Assembly (NCBI GenBank): GCA_963699835.1
Contig: CAVOVJ010000009.1
Location: forward strand, 62,001-126,000
Source: BM003 sp963699835
GTDB lineage: Bacteria > Pseudomonadota > Gammaproteobacteria > Steroidobacterales > BM003
DNA: 64,000 bases
Direction: 5' to 3'
Shown here: positions 1-9,627 of the stretch, in pieces
Layout: the number at the start of each line of letters is the position of its first letter
How positions within the stretch are numbered: position 1 is the stretch's first letter
Translations under genes and position numbers: made by a program
Notes under the pieces: generated by a model
What the model was told of the DNA's origin: nothing
What the model saw: only the letters and a program-made list of their open reading frames with translations
The model's database searches: none

Positions 1-2
1 GA

Positions 3-1205
3 AATGATATTTTCTATCACCTCGATCCGCATGACCGGCGCCGCTATCGCGATTTCACCGGCTGTGGCAACACGGTCAATTGCAACCACCCGCTGGTGGC
101 CAATTTCATCGACAACTGTCTCGAATACTGGGTGCGCGAGATGCATGTCGACGGATTTCGTTTCGATCTGGCGAGTGTGCTGGGCCGCGGTGAAGACGGT
201 GAACCGATGTATCACGCGCCGGTTTTGTGGAACATCGAATTCTCGCCGGCGTTGTCGCGAACCCGGTTGATTGCCGAGGCGTGGGATGCTGGCGGGCTTT
301 ACCAGGTGGGCGACTTTCCCGGGTTGCGCTGGGCCGAGCTGAACGGCAGGTACCGGGACGTTTTGCGCCGTTTCGTCACCGGCGAGACCGGGCTGATCAA
401 CGAGTTGGCAACGAGGATTACCGGCAGCAGTGATTTCTATGCCCGGTCGGGCCGGCTTCCAATCAACTCCGTCAATTTCGTGACCTGCCACGATGGATTC
501 ACGCTGTGGGATCTCGTTTGTTTCGCGCGCAAACACAATGCCGCGAATGGCGAGGAGAATCGCGACGGTAGCGATGCCAATTACAGCTGGAATTACGGCG
601 TCGAGGGACCGAGCGACGACCCCGCGATTGACGCGTTGCGCCGGCGCCAGGCACGCAACCTCGTTGCGTTACTGTTTTTAAGCCAGGGCGTTCCGCTGCT
701 GCTGTCCGGCGACGAGGTATTGCGCAGCCAGGGCGGAAACAACAACGTGTGGTGCCAGGATAATGCGCTGGGGTGGTTTGACTGGAGCCTCGTCGAGAGA
801 AACGCGGATATGCTGGCATTCGTCAAGGCGATGATCCGCTTGCGCAAACGCCATCCAAGCCTCCGGCGCGCGCGTTTTCTGCGTGGTGAGACGATCGGTC
901 CGCGGAACATTCCGGACATAGGCTGGCACGGCGTGCGTCTGGACCACCCGCCATGGAACGACCCGGCCGCCCGTCACCTGGCGTTTACGCTGGCCCCCGG
1001 AGCGCCCGGAGAGTCGGCGCTGCATGTGTTGATCAATATGGAGGACGCGCCGTTGCGCTTCGAGTTGCCGTGCTTTGCCGGTCTGCGCTGGCTTGTGGCC
1101 ATCGATACCGGGAATGCTGTGCCCGCCCGGAGAGACGCGGTTGCGGAGGCGGGATTCGATCTCCGGGCTAGTAGTATTGTCGTTTTAGAGTCTATAACTA
1201 TATGA
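3..1205 (+). CDS. glgX: Glycogen debranching enzyme GlgX, 3' part (5' end outside the window)
   Basis: Partial gene: the reading frame is open from the first bases of the window and the first in-frame ATG (position 96) is internal. GlgX hydrolyses alpha-1,6 branch points of phosphorylase-limited glycogen in the cytoplasm. The visible part holds the GH13 catalytic core: the asparagine/cysteine-rich YHLDP...CGNTVNCNHP stretch typical of GlgX, DGFRFDLASVLGR with the nucleophilic Asp, AEAWDAGG with the acid/base Glu, and VTCHDGFTL with the third catalytic Asp, followed by the beta-sandwich C-terminal domain. The C-terminus ends normally. No other glg gene is visible because the neighbour lies upstream. 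Isoamylase/TreX-type activity is the only near alternative. Confidence 0.95.
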   Translation, partial: NDIFYHLDPHDRRRYRDFTGCGNTVNCNHPLVANFIDNCLEYWVREMHVDGFRFDLASVLGRGEDGEPMYHAPVLWNIEFSPALSRTRLIAEAWDAGGLYQVGDFPGLRWAELNGRYRDVLRRFVTGETGLINELATRITGSSDFYARSGRLPINSVNFVTCHDGFTLWDLVCFARKHNAANGEENRDGSDANYSWNYGVEGPSDDPAIDALRRRQARNLVALLFLSQGVPLLLSGDEVLRSQGGNNNVWCQDNALGWFDWSLVERNADMLAFVKAMIRLRKRHPSLRRARFLRGETIGPRNIPDIGWHGVRLDHPPWNDPAARHLAFTLAPGAPGESALHVLINMEDAPLRFELPCFAGLRWLVAIDTGNAVPARRDAVAEAGFDLRASSIVVLESITI

Positions 1206-1233
1206 TTTTAAAAGATTATCTTTTTCAGAGTGT

Positions 1234-1281
1234 TTTTGTCAAGCTTTTGTCGTCAAATATCAATACAAAAGCTTGACAAAA
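1234..1281. repeat. 17-bp perfect inverted repeat, AT-rich
   Basis: Arms 1234-1250 and 1265-1281 are perfect inverted copies (TTTTGTCAAGCTTTTGT and its complement) around a 14-base spacer. It lies 28 bases past the glgX stop. The right arm contains the TTGACA of the promoter candidate described next, so it could be an operator for that promoter. It lacks the GC-rich stem of a classical terminator, but it could still act as a weak transcript end for glgX. Confidence 0.6.
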
Positions 1282-1301
1282 TTATTAGATTGAGTCTTAA
1301 T
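1273..1301 (+). promoter_or_regulatory. Candidate sigma-70 promoter
   Basis: A consensus TTGACA at 1273-1278 is followed after 17 bases by CTTAAT at 1296-1301 (four of six matches to TATAAT). It points to a region with no coding sequence that ends in a strong terminator. The -35 box lies inside the right arm of the 17-bp inverted repeat. Confidence 0.5.
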
Positions 1302-1307
1302 GTGTTC

Positions 1308-1452
1308 GCAGACGCGAGTTGGTCCGGTTGCACGTCGCAGGGAAAAAGCCTTTCGGCCCAGCTTGTGTCTAGCGATGCCCCACAAGGCTCAGTGCCCCCC
1401 CTTCGGAGCCTTGTATACACCCGGCAGCCGTAAGGCTGCCGGGTTTCTTTTT
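1308..1452 (+). ncRNA. Candidate small RNA of about 145 nt
   Basis: There is no convincing coding frame between glgX and the convergent GGDEF/EAL gene. The segment starts just after a sigma-70-like promoter and ends in a rho-independent terminator. Besides the terminator it contains a 9-bp perfect hairpin, ACAAGGCTC (1382-1390) with GAGCCTTGT (1406-1414). I do not recognise an Rfam family. It could also be merely the distal 3' UTR of glgX. Confidence 0.35.
1419..1452 (+). terminator. Rho-independent terminator
   Basis: An 11-bp perfect stem (1419-1429 with 1434-1444) has the tetraloop GTAA and is followed by a T-rich tract, TTCTTTTTG. Read on the minus strand there is no T tract, so it acts on rightward transcripts: glgX or the candidate small RNA. 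Confidence 0.85.
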
Positions 1453-1468
1453 GTCGCTGAGGGCTTTT

Positions 1469-3553
1469 TCAGGAAACGGCAAAAAGTGCCCGATGACGTC
1501 CGCTACCGTCCTTGTCGCCGCGCAACAGTTCGACATATTCGGCGGCGGTCAGCGGGCCGCCAAGCAGGTGTCCCTGAACATAGTGGCAGTGGTTTTCGCG
1601 CAAAAAATTGAGCTGCCCTTCGGTCTCGACCCCCTCGGCGACAACGTCCATGTTGAGTGTGCGCCCCATCTCGATGATCGTACTGACGATGGTCGCGTCG
1701 TCGCGATCGATATCGGCGTCGCGGACGAAGGACTGGTCGATCTTCAGTGTGCTGATCGGGAAACGCTGTAGCGACGAGAGAGACGAGTATCCGGTACCGA
1801 AGTCGTCGATAGCCAGGTTGACCCCCATCGCATAGAACTCGTTCAAAACCCCGACCGTCGCGGTCGGGTCTTCCATCAACGTCGATTCGGTGATTTCGAA
1901 TTCGATACAGGTCGGGGATATCCCGTATTCGCGGAGGCGTTGCCGCACGCGCTGAGTCAGATCCTTTTGCCGGATCTGGCGTAGTGAGAGATTGACTGCG
2001 ATCTGTCCCGGGTCGACGCCGGCCTTCTGCCAGGCGCGATAGTCCTCGCAAACCTGTTTAAGTACCCATTCACCCAGTTCGAGAATAACGCTGGACTCCT
2101 CCGCCAACGGAATGAACTCGGTCGGTGAAACCTCGCCACGAGCGGGAAGCTTCCAACGCAGCAGGGCTTCCGCACCGACGATGCGGCCGTCCCTGATATC
2201 GAGTTTGGGCTGATAGCGCAACAGGAATTCGCCGCGCTCGATCGCGCGCCGCAGCTTGCTTTTGAGCATGAGTTGTTCGACCGTCGCGATGTTCATTTCC
2301 GGGCGGTAAAACTCGACGCTGTTGCCGCCATCATGCTTGGCGTTGTACATCGCGGCATCCGCGTTGCGAATCAGGTCGATGACGTTGCTGGCATCGTCCG
2401 GTGCAAACGCAATACCGACGCTGGCGGAAAGATAGATTTCCAGATGCTCGTAGAAGTAGACCCGGCTCAATTGCTGTTGCACGGTTTTCGCAATATTCGT
2501 CAGTTGCTGCCGGCCGCTCGCGAGGTCGCCGATGTCGCTGATGATCACGCCGAATTCGTCACCGGCGAGCCGCCCAACGATGGCGCCCTCGGGCAGGCAC
2601 TCACCCAGCCGTTCCGCCGCGGTTTCCAGGCAACGATCCCCGGCGATATGGCCAAACGTATCGTTGACGTCCTTGAACCGGTCGAGATCGATGTACAGCA
2701 AAGCGGTGCGCAATCCCTGCTTGCGTCCGCGTGCCAGTGCGCGCTGCAGCAAATGCTGAAACTGCATCCGGTTGGGAACCCGGGTCAACGCGTCGAAGCG
2801 CGCCAGATAACGGATCCGGCGTTCCGCCCGTTTGCGCTCGCTGATATTGCGCGCGACCAGGACGAAGCCGTCGGGCCCGCTACTGCCATCGCTGATTGCG
2901 GCGCTGGTATAGGATACGGGGACCTCTTCACCATCTGCCGTAATCATGACTGTCTCGCCGCTGCTTCCGGCCAGGTTATCCATGGAAATGCCGGGGCGAA
3001 CGCTCTCCGCAAATAGCTCCCACAGAAGTTTGCCTTTCAGTTCGTTGGATTCGCTGTCAAGCAATCGTGTCGCAGCGCGGTTGCTGCGCTTAACGACACC
3101 GTCCAGGTCGGACACGATGACCGCTTCGCTCATGCTGTCGATCAGTTCGTAAAGAAAGTCGCGCGATTGCGTCGCTACCCGGAGCTGGGCGCGCAGCGTA
3201 TCCATCGCCTCCGCAATCCGCACCACGGTGTGGGTCTGGACAATGGGTATTGGAGTAACGAGATCTCCGGCAGCGGTTTTCTCGACCGCGATGGCGAGCG
3301 AGTTGAGCGGTGCGGAAGCCTCCCGCGCCAGCCTCCGGGCGGCTGCGACGCAGACGGCAACAAATAGCAACGCCAGCAACAGCAGCGAGTACATGATGCC
3401 GGTGACGTTGGGTTGTGGCGCCAACGCGCCTGCAGCCGCGGGTTGTCCGCCACCGGCCGCGAGCCACACCAGAACGGTCATCGCCAGCGCGAGGGCAACA
3501 CTCGCGACGGTTACGAAAATTACAAACCGGTTTCGGTGACGGCTCGTTTTCAT
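1469..3553 (-). CDS. Membrane-anchored HAMP-PAS-GGDEF-EAL cyclic-di-GMP protein
   Basis: 694 aa from the chosen start, an ATG directly before the first membrane helix; an upstream in-frame start would add 33 residues with no domain. Order: TM about 10-32, short periplasmic loop, TM about 51-72, HAMP about 73-125, PAS about 132-245, GGDEF about 245-415, EAL about 435-680. The GGDEF signature reads AGDEF (330-334) and no RxxD inhibitory site precedes it. The EAL domain looks intact: EALLRW (EAL 462-464), AVNLS, EITEST, DDFGTG, KIDQSFV, AEGVET. I infer a phosphodiesterase, with the GGDEF domain either weakly active or GTP-sensing. The gene stands alone, convergent with the glgX side. Confidence 0.9.
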   Translation of the reverse strand: MKTSRHRNRFVIFVTVASVALALAMTVLVWLAAGGGQPAAAGALAPQPNVTGIMYSLLLLALLFVAVCVAAARRLAREASAPLNSLAIAVEKTAAGDLVTPIPIVQTHTVVRIAEAMDTLRAQLRVATQSRDFLYELIDSMSEAVIVSDLDGVVKRSNRAATRLLDSESNELKGKLLWELFAESVRPGISMDNLAGSSGETVMITADGEEVPVSYTSAAISDGSSGPDGFVLVARNISERKRAERRIRYLARFDALTRVPNRMQFQHLLQRALARGRKQGLRTALLYIDLDRFKDVNDTFGHIAGDRCLETAAERLGECLPEGAIVGRLAGDEFGVIISDIGDLASGRQQLTNIAKTVQQQLSRVYFYEHLEIYLSASVGIAFAPDDASNVIDLIRNADAAMYNAKHDGGNSVEFYRPEMNIATVEQLMLKSKLRRAIERGEFLLRYQPKLDIRDGRIVGAEALLRWKLPARGEVSPTEFIPLAEESSVILELGEWVLKQVCEDYRAWQKAGVDPGQIAVNLSLRQIRQKDLTQRVRQRLREYGISPTCIEFEITESTLMEDPTATVGVLNEFYAMGVNLAIDDFGTGYSSLSSLQRFPISTLKIDQSFVRDADIDRDDATIVSTIIEMGRTLNMDVVAEGVETEGQLNFLRENHCHYVQGHLLGGPLTAAEYVELLRGDKDGSGRHRALFAVS

Positions 3554-3734
3554 CGGGTCAGGCCGTTCTCCACGATGGAAAAATCGCGCATTAGGGGCGC
3601 GCACGAAACACCGGGCCGAAGCTTGAGGACCCTCGGGATCACAGCGAACCATGTTGTTTGTTTTAGGTCCCTGCCTTCCGCTCTGTCTCTAATCCGGTGC
3701 AGAACCCAAGTATAGGTTCGTGGCCGGGACCTGC

Positions 3735-4334
3735 CTACTTTTGTTTCCAGCCTCCGCCGGAGTCCTGATACCACCACCCGGAATCGAGTTTTGCCACGTT
3801 GCGCTCGGCAAACGTGCTGCGAATCTGGCTCTCCCACTCCGGATGGTTGTTCGCCTTGGCGATCTCCGCGTAAAGGGCATTCCAGTCGGCGTTCTGATCG
3901 GCAACCAGTTTGAGCACGCGGCTGCGCTCCGGCAGCGGAATCAGGTTGCGGTCACGAATCGCAACAGTGGCCTCGCGGGTCACCCCGATGGCGCCGGACT
4001 GGTAGTAGGGTTTCAGGTCCGAAAATCGTTTTTTGAGCGAGGCTTCGAGACTGCGCGTGGCCGGGCTGCTGGCATTGAAATCCACCTGTGCATGGGCCGC
4101 CGGAACCACAACGTTCAGCGCGCTCGCGGCAAACGCGGTCAGTAACCGGCGCAACCGGGCCGGTGCGCCCGACCGCGCGGCCGACTCGTCGGAAGCGTCA
4201 GTCGCGCCCCGAACCTCGTCAATGATGCGATCGGCGGCTTCCGCCGCTTCCGCGGAGGGGAAATAGACATTGATGGTGACGCAGGCGGCGGTGGCCACCA
4301 GGGCGGTGCTGGCAAGAACTAAAAGGCGACGCAT
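3735..4334 (-). CDS. ydbL: YdbL-type DUF1318 envelope protein
   Basis: 199 aa. It has a hydrophobic leader (LLVLASTALVATAAC) followed by VTINVYFPSAEAAEAADRI, the conserved start of the DUF1318 family. The Cys may be lipidated, although the box TAAC is not canonical. A low-complexity middle is followed by a DUF1318 core about residues 90-199 (SLKKRF, GVTREATVAIRDR, NADWNALYAEIAKAN, WWYQDSGG). In E. coli ydbL forms an operon with ydbH and ynbE, and YdbH is one of the AsmA-like proteins that carry phospholipid between the membranes. Here it lies 75 bases downstream of the ydbH-like gene on the same strand. No room is left for a ynbE gene between them. Confidence 0.75.
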   Translation of the reverse strand: MRRLLVLASTALVATAACVTINVYFPSAEAAEAADRIIDEVRGATDASDESAARSGAPARLRRLLTAFAASALNVVVPAAHAQVDFNASSPATRSLEASLKKRFSDLKPYYQSGAIGVTREATVAIRDRNLIPLPERSRVLKLVADQNADWNALYAEIAKANNHPEWESQIRSTFAERNVAKLDSGWWYQDSGGGWKQK

Positions 4335-4409
4335 TTGTCTGGCTCCGTCGTGAGTTCGTGGATGGTCTTGACCTTATTGTGCAGAGTCTACCTGAATGGA
4401 AACTGAATT

Positions 4410-6597
4410 TTACTGCGGCGAACCGGTTACCGGAGGGCCGCTCTGCTGGATTGACTTGAGCTGTTCGACCAGGCGGGTCCAGTCGACCTGGCTGGCGTAG
4501 CCGATAACGTCGATTCGGGGGAGACCTTTGCCGCGCACGATGTAATAGCCGGCATTCGCCCTGGCGATTCCGTTCATATTGCAAACCCCGTCCCGGAGTT
4601 GGCACTTCAGACCCAGTGAGTCATAGGCGAAATCGTCGAAAAATCCCATAACGCCGCTGGACAGTGCCGCGGCGGCCCCGCCCCCGCTGACGCTGGAGAT
4701 GTTCTCCACCGCACGCTGGCTTATACGGCGTTTCGTGTTGTCTTTTGCGGTTGAGGTCAGACTTGCGGTGAACGCAACCGGTTCCCACTGCAGCATCTGC
4801 AGACCGCTTATTTCGCCGTCGACATGTCCGGTTATTCGGCCGAACGAAAAGGTCTCCGTCAACGTCTCTAGGTCGAAATTGGTGAACCGGATATCGGCGA
4901 AAAGCTGGGGCAGGTTACCGAGCGGCTGCACTACGCGCAGGTCGCTGATTTGCAGGTCACCGCCGAATAGCTGCGCCTCCAGCTTACCGCCGACCTCGAC
5001 GACGCCGTCGCGGTAACTCAATGATGGAAGCCGTCCCCCGATCTGCCCGGCGAAAACGGGCCAGCCGAGCGCGGTGGTCAGTTCTGTCAGGCTGACCGGT
5101 GCCAGCGCGGCGTCGAGCAGAAGCTGCATCGTTTCCTCTCCCGCCCGCAGGACCTCGAGCTCATTGATTTTCAGCTCACCGTCGAGCAAGGGCAGCTCCA
5201 GCGGCGAAGTCAGCCGGAAGTCTCCGGCCTCGGCGACGAAAGCGACTGTTGCAGCCCCGCCCGGCAATTGCATCAGCGTCGCGCCGGTCCAGGCGATTTC
5301 CGACTGTGCGGGCCAGTCCGGCGCCACGCCCGCCGCAACGGGCGGGTCACGCCAGTGCACGGTGCCGGTGGCGCCGGACAAGCCGAAACGGCCGGTTTTG
5401 TCCTCGACGCTGACATCGTCGAGGCGTGCGCTGAAGGCCGCCGGCTGGCCGGCGCTCAGCACCACGCGGATTTCCACTGCGCCGGCGCTCTCCAGTGCAT
5501 CGAGCGGGGTTGCGAACAGGTAGGGGCGCACATAGGTATCGAACGCACCCGGCAGCTGGGCGGACACCCGTTTGCCGCTCAGATGCGCCAGTTGTGGGCC
5601 GTCATCGGTTTGTACCACTGTCGCAGTGCCGTGCGCGGACACGACGCCGGGTTGTTCGAACTCCCACCGGGCGATCTCGAGTAAGCGTTGAGCGAGGTCG
5701 AGGTTTGCGTCGATGCCGTGCCCGTTGCGGTTGCGCTCCCAGGTCGATGAATACCGGTTCGGCATAGGCCTGCCCGGCGCTGCCGCCTTGCGCGGCGCGG
5801 ACCCGCCACCCGGAGTCGTTGCGCGTTGCCGCCAGCTGCAATTCCGTAGACATTGTGTCGGTGGCAATCGTACCGCTGGCGTTGCTTGCGGTGACCTCGC
5901 GGGCATCGACCGCGAGGCTGATCGCGTCGGGCCCGGAGACCGTCCCCGCGGCGTCCAGCGTCAGCGCCATCGAACCGCTGATCTGACCTGCTTCGCTATC
6001 GGGTATGAAGCGCGCGGCGAGGGCCAGCAAACGCGCGAGATCGATTGCGGGGAGATCGAGCTTTCCCTGCCAGCGCGTACCGCTAAGGTTGGCGTCGAGT
6101 TGCAGCGTGCTGCCCGCGACCGATCCGCCGTTCAGGGTGATTTCCGCATCGCCGCTTCTGCGGTCAAACGCAACGAATCCGCCAAACCGTTGCGGCCCGA
6201 GATTGGCTGAAGTGGCAGAGATCTCAAGCTGCGGGCAGCGGGCAACACTCGCCGCTAATTCAAGATCGGGACAAGACACTATGACATCGGTCCAGCTTTC
6301 CGCAGCGTCCCCCAGCGTAGCCGCGGCAGCACTCAAACGGGCTTCAATTTGCTCTGCGGCGCCGAGTCGGAGCTCGAATCGCAGTGCTTTCGCGTTCCAG
6401 TCTGCGCTTGCGATATCGCCGATATCGAGCTGCAGGAGTTCTACCGCACGGGCCGGCCATGCGGCGAGCAGAAGAGTCAGGGCCAGGCCGGACGCCATCG
6501 CGGAAATGGTCACGGAGATCGACCCGCAAGTGCGCTGCTGGCCCACGCCGGGGTCGCGGCACACCCGGGCAATAGTCCGTATTCGCTTTTTTCGCAT
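4410..6597 (-). CDS. ydbH: YdbH-like AsmA-family phospholipid transport protein (frameshifted)
   Basis: The protein is split over two frames: the N-terminal part reads through EPVFIDLGAQPQ, then the continuation NGHGIDANLDLAQ lies in another frame, so one base is gained or lost near 5715-5725. Together about 700 aa, somewhat shorter than E. coli YdbH (about 880). A hydrophobic leader (LALTLLLAAWPARA) precedes a long beta-rich body. The C-terminal block has ISQRAVENISS, FDDFAYDSLGLKCQLRDGVC and GYYIVRGKGLPRIDVIGY, which I recognise from the YdbH C-terminal domain. The start is uncertain: ATG at 6597, or GTG 6513 / ATG 6498 just before the hydrophobic segment. It is first in a pair with ydbL. 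Family function: YdbH/TamB/YhdP-type lipid bridge to the outer membrane. Confidence 0.65.
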
Positions 6598-6609
6598 GCA
6601 GTGCTGCAA

Positions 6610-7158
6610 CCTGTGCCGTCAACCGGTCCCGATCGTCGATGGTTTCAAATCAGATAGCTAGATCGTTACGCGGCCGCAGTGGAAACACAAGCCAAGAATG
6701 CTCACCATGCCGGTCGCGATGACAACGCGGAATCATCCCCGCTCCGTCGCAAACGGGTTTGTTGCGCGGCGGGGTTGCGGCAGTGAACCCCCGTTTGCGT
6801 TGCGCGCGGCAGGAATGAGCGGGCGAAAAACGGCAACTGAGTCGCTTTGACGTGCGCCAAAGCGGGCGAATCACGGAGCGGGTTTAATGCGCACGCACCG
6901 AGCATAATTGCCGCGCTCGGGTAGAGGTTGGAGCGAGCTTGCGGGTCAGGACGTCCGGGCAGGCGCAAAAGCCGCTCTCGACAATCTGATTAGTCTTGTA
7001 TGCTAGCCGGCTGCAGTTGGCGGTATCAGCGGTTTCGACCGGAACGAGCGGGCGTGGCGTAATCGCTGGTGGCGGAAGATGCTTGATACGCGCGCCGTCA
7101 TACGGCTGCGGTCCGGCGCGTCAGAAGGATGCGTCGTAAACAACCAGGGAATTCAAAT
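6610..7158. other. Non-coding gap
   Basis: About 550 bases between the divergent ydbH-like and oxidoreductase genes. Open frames here are short with atypical composition and I do not believe them. A weak promoter-like pair for the rightward gene (TCGACA 6978-6983, TATGCT 6999-7004, 15-base spacer) is present. I see no RNA gene or repeat. Confidence 0.4.
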
Positions 7159-8217
7159 ATGGATGCGAACAAGCTCCTGATCTATGGCGCCAACGGCTAC
7201 AGTGGCGCGATGATCGCGACGGCCGCGCGTGAGCGCGGGCTCGAGCCGGTTGTCGCCGGGCGGCGCAAGGAGTCCGTGGAAAAGGTCGGGCACGAGCTCG
7301 ATTTGCCGGTCAGGATTTTTGCGCTGGGTGCGGCGGATGCGCTGGCCGAAAAATTACGCGGGTTCGACGTGCTGTTGAACTGTGCCGGACCGTTTTCGGC
7401 CACAGCACAGCCGATGATGCAGGCCTGTGTTGCCGCGGGCGTTCATTATCTGGACATCACCGGCGAGATTTCCGTGTTTGTCGCCGCCCACGAGATGGGG
7501 CGGCTTGCGGCGGATGCCGGCATTGTTCTGTGCCCGGGTGTCGGTTTTGACGTAGTTCCGACGGATTGTCTCGCGGCGAGGCTGAAGGAGGCGCTGCCCG
7601 ATGCGGACCGCCTCGCGTTGGGGTTCGACTCGCGCTCCGGAATGAGTCCGGGCACCGCGAAGACTTCGGTCGAAGGGCTTGCGCAGGGCGGCAGAGTGAG
7701 ACGCGGCGGCAAGATTGTCGCAGTGCCGCTTGCCTACCGTACCCGCCGCATCGATTTTGGTGACGGCGAGAAACTAGCGATGACAATTCCGTGGGGCGAT
7801 GTCGCGACCGCTTTTTTTTCCACCGGCATTGGCGATATCGACGTTTATATTCCGGCTTCGCCGCGGCTTGTTTCGCGGCTGAAAAAACTGAACTGGATCC
7901 GGCCGTTACTGGGTCTCGGCATGGTCCAGGACTTCATGAAGAAACGGATCGGACGTTCGGTGACAGGACCCACCGCCGAACAGCGTGAGCGTCTCGGCAC
8001 GGCGTTATGGGGTGAGGTGCGAAACCCCGCTGGCGAGGTGCGCGCAGCACGCTATACAACGGCAAATGGCTATACGGTGACGGCCGATGCCGCGGTACGT
8101 ATCGCCGGGCATTTGCTCGCTTACTCCGGCCCAGGCGGTTACCTGACGCCGTCCCGGCTGATGGGGGCGAATTTCGCTTTCGATCTTCCCGGCAGCAGCG
8201 AGCTCACGTGGCTGTAG
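7159..8217 (+). CDS. Saccharopine-dehydrogenase-like NAD(P)-dependent oxidoreductase
   Basis: 352 aa. The ATG at 7159 has AGGGA eight bases upstream and is immediately followed by the Rossmann strand LLIYGANGYSG; an upstream in-frame start would add only ten residues. The N-terminal domain shows GANGYSG, AGRR and LNCAGPFS (nucleotide binding), then HYLDITGE and GVGFDVVPTDC, a pattern of the saccharopine dehydrogenase/trans-acting enoyl reductase group (COG3268-like). The substrate is unknown; such proteins reduce or oxidise lipid-like or amino-acid-like substrates. The stop overlaps the start region of the downstream hydrolase, so the two probably form an operon with the DoxX-like gene. Confidence 0.75.
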   Translation: MDANKLLIYGANGYSGAMIATAARERGLEPVVAGRRKESVEKVGHELDLPVRIFALGAADALAEKLRGFDVLLNCAGPFSATAQPMMQACVAAGVHYLDITGEISVFVAAHEMGRLAADAGIVLCPGVGFDVVPTDCLAARLKEALPDADRLALGFDSRSGMSPGTAKTSVEGLAQGGRVRRGGKIVAVPLAYRTRRIDFGDGEKLAMTIPWGDVATAFFSTGIGDIDVYIPASPRLVSRLKKLNWIRPLLGLGMVQDFMKKRIGRSVTGPTAEQRERLGTALWGEVRNPAGEVRAARYTTANGYTVTADAAVRIAGHLLAYSGPGGYLTPSRLMGANFAFDLPGSSELTWL

Positions 8218-8219
8218 AG

Positions 8220-9257
8220 ATGTCGGGCGTGCTGGACGAAACCGCGTTCCGATTACCGGACCGGGCGCGTTTCGCCCGCCCGGCGTTCTGCGCAACGCTC
8301 ATGTGCAGTCGGTGCTGGCAAGCCTGCGTATCCGCGCTGCGGCCGTGCGGCGTCGCGCCGAACCGATGCTCGCGGCGGCGGTCGAGCACGTTCTCGATTG
8401 CGGAGACGGGGTGCGCCTGGCGGGTGCGTATTCCGCCGGTCCGGGTGGTGGGCGGCCGCTCGCTGTGCTGATTCATGGCTGGGAGGGCAGTTCGGACTCG
8501 TTGTACCTGGTATCGCTTGGGGCGCGTCTGTTTGCCGCCGGCTACGACGTTTTCCGACTCAACCTGCGCGACCACGGCAACACCCAACACCTGAACCAGG
8601 AACTTTTTCACTCCTGCCGACTGAGCGACGCGACCGGGGCGTTGCGGGCAATTGCCCACCTTCTCCCTGACCGCCCGCTGATGCTCGCGGGATTTTCGCT
8701 GGGCGGAAATTTTGCGCTTCGTGTCGCGTTGCGGGCGCCGGCCGAGGGCATCGATTTAAGTTCTGTGCTGGCCGTCAGCCCGGTGCTCGATCCGCGTCGT
8801 ACCCTTGCCGCGCTGGAATCGGGCTGGCCGGTCTATCGCCACTATTTCATGCGCAAGTGGCGCCGCTCGTTGTTGCGAAAAGCCGAGCTGTTTCCCGATG
8901 CCTACGATTTCTCCGCTATTCGCGGGCTCGCGAGCCTTACCGCGATGACCGCTTTTTTCGTGGAGCGATACACCGGCTATCCCAGTCTTGAGGAATATTT
9001 TCTTGGTTATGCGCTCGTCGGTGACCGGCTGCGCGGACTCAGCGTTCCGTCCCTGCTGATCGCGGCGGAGGACGATCCCATTATTCCTGCGGCGGACCTC
9101 GATAATCTCGAGAGCAAGCAGTGCACTGCGCGTGCTCCGGTTGCGTCACGGTGGACACTGCGGTTTCTTCGCGGGCTGGGGTCTTTCCAGCTGGGTGGAG
9201 AACCAGGCGGTGCAGCTTTTCGATTCACATCGGACCGGGCACGGCGGACATGGCTGA
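8220..9257 (+). CDS. YheT-type alpha/beta hydrolase (frameshifted)
   Basis: An alpha/beta-hydrolase of the YheT/ABHD1-3 family. Visible: LIHGWEGSSDS (oxyanion region), FRLNLRDHG, GFSLGGNFALR (nucleophilic Ser elbow) and LIAAEDDPIIP (acid). The expected catalytic His lies in another frame: LRLRHGGHCGFF, ending at 9257. One base therefore appears inserted near 9115 in AGCAAGCAG. A second shift is likely near 8265-8285, because the family N-terminus FRPPGVLRNAHVQSVLAS is read in a frame without a start codon while ATG 8220 / GTG 8208 are in another. Without correction, the frame would run on as nonsense to 9490. The corrected stop overlaps the next ATG (ATGGCTGA), which supports the correction. 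Confidence 0.65.
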
Positions 9258-9627
9258 GCGGCTGCGCTGGCGTGACCACCTGCTGCTGGCGTGCTGTATC
9301 GCTGTTGGCCTGCTCTTCGGCGTTTCGGGTTTGCAGAAGCTGTTCTACCTGGATGTGCCGGCCGGCGAGTTCGCGGTATGGGGTTACTCGCGCTGGTTCT
9401 TGTTCGCGGTCGGAGCGGCCGAGGTACTGGGCGCGTTGTTGCTGCAGCGCGCGCGTGGACGGATCGCGGGGGTCTGGATACTGGCGGTGATCGTGGTTGG
9501 GGCTACCTACACCCATCTGCGTCACTTTGAATTTGCGGCGCTGTGGCGGCCGGCCATCCTCGGCGCGTTGCTCGTCGTGATTCTCTGGCTGGCTCGGCGC
9601 AGTGGCGCGAGCGGGAGCGCGGGCTAG
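9250..9627 (+). CDS. DoxX/MauE-like small membrane protein
   Basis: 125 aa with four predicted membrane helices (about 10-32, 50-68, 72-92, 100-120). The pattern GVSGLQKLF at the end of helix 1 and a membrane Glu in GAAEVLGALLL resemble the DoxX/MauE superfamily, whose members work with thiol or quinone redox chemistry. The ATG at 9250 overlaps the corrected stop of the hydrolase by 8 bases, suggesting translational coupling. No specific function can be given. Confidence 0.65.
   Translation: MAERLRWRDHLLLACCIAVGLLFGVSGLQKLFYLDVPAGEFAVWGYSRWFLFAVGAAEVLGALLLQRARGRIAGVWILAVIVVGATYTHLRHFEFAALWRPAILGALLVVILWLARRSGASGSAG

Noticed and set aside
1308..1450. Cyclic-di-GMP (GEMM-I) riboswitch
   Set aside because: A short CGCAGGG...GCC stretch resembles the core, but the tetraloop, receptor and second stem are absent and the RNA points away from the GGDEF/EAL gene.
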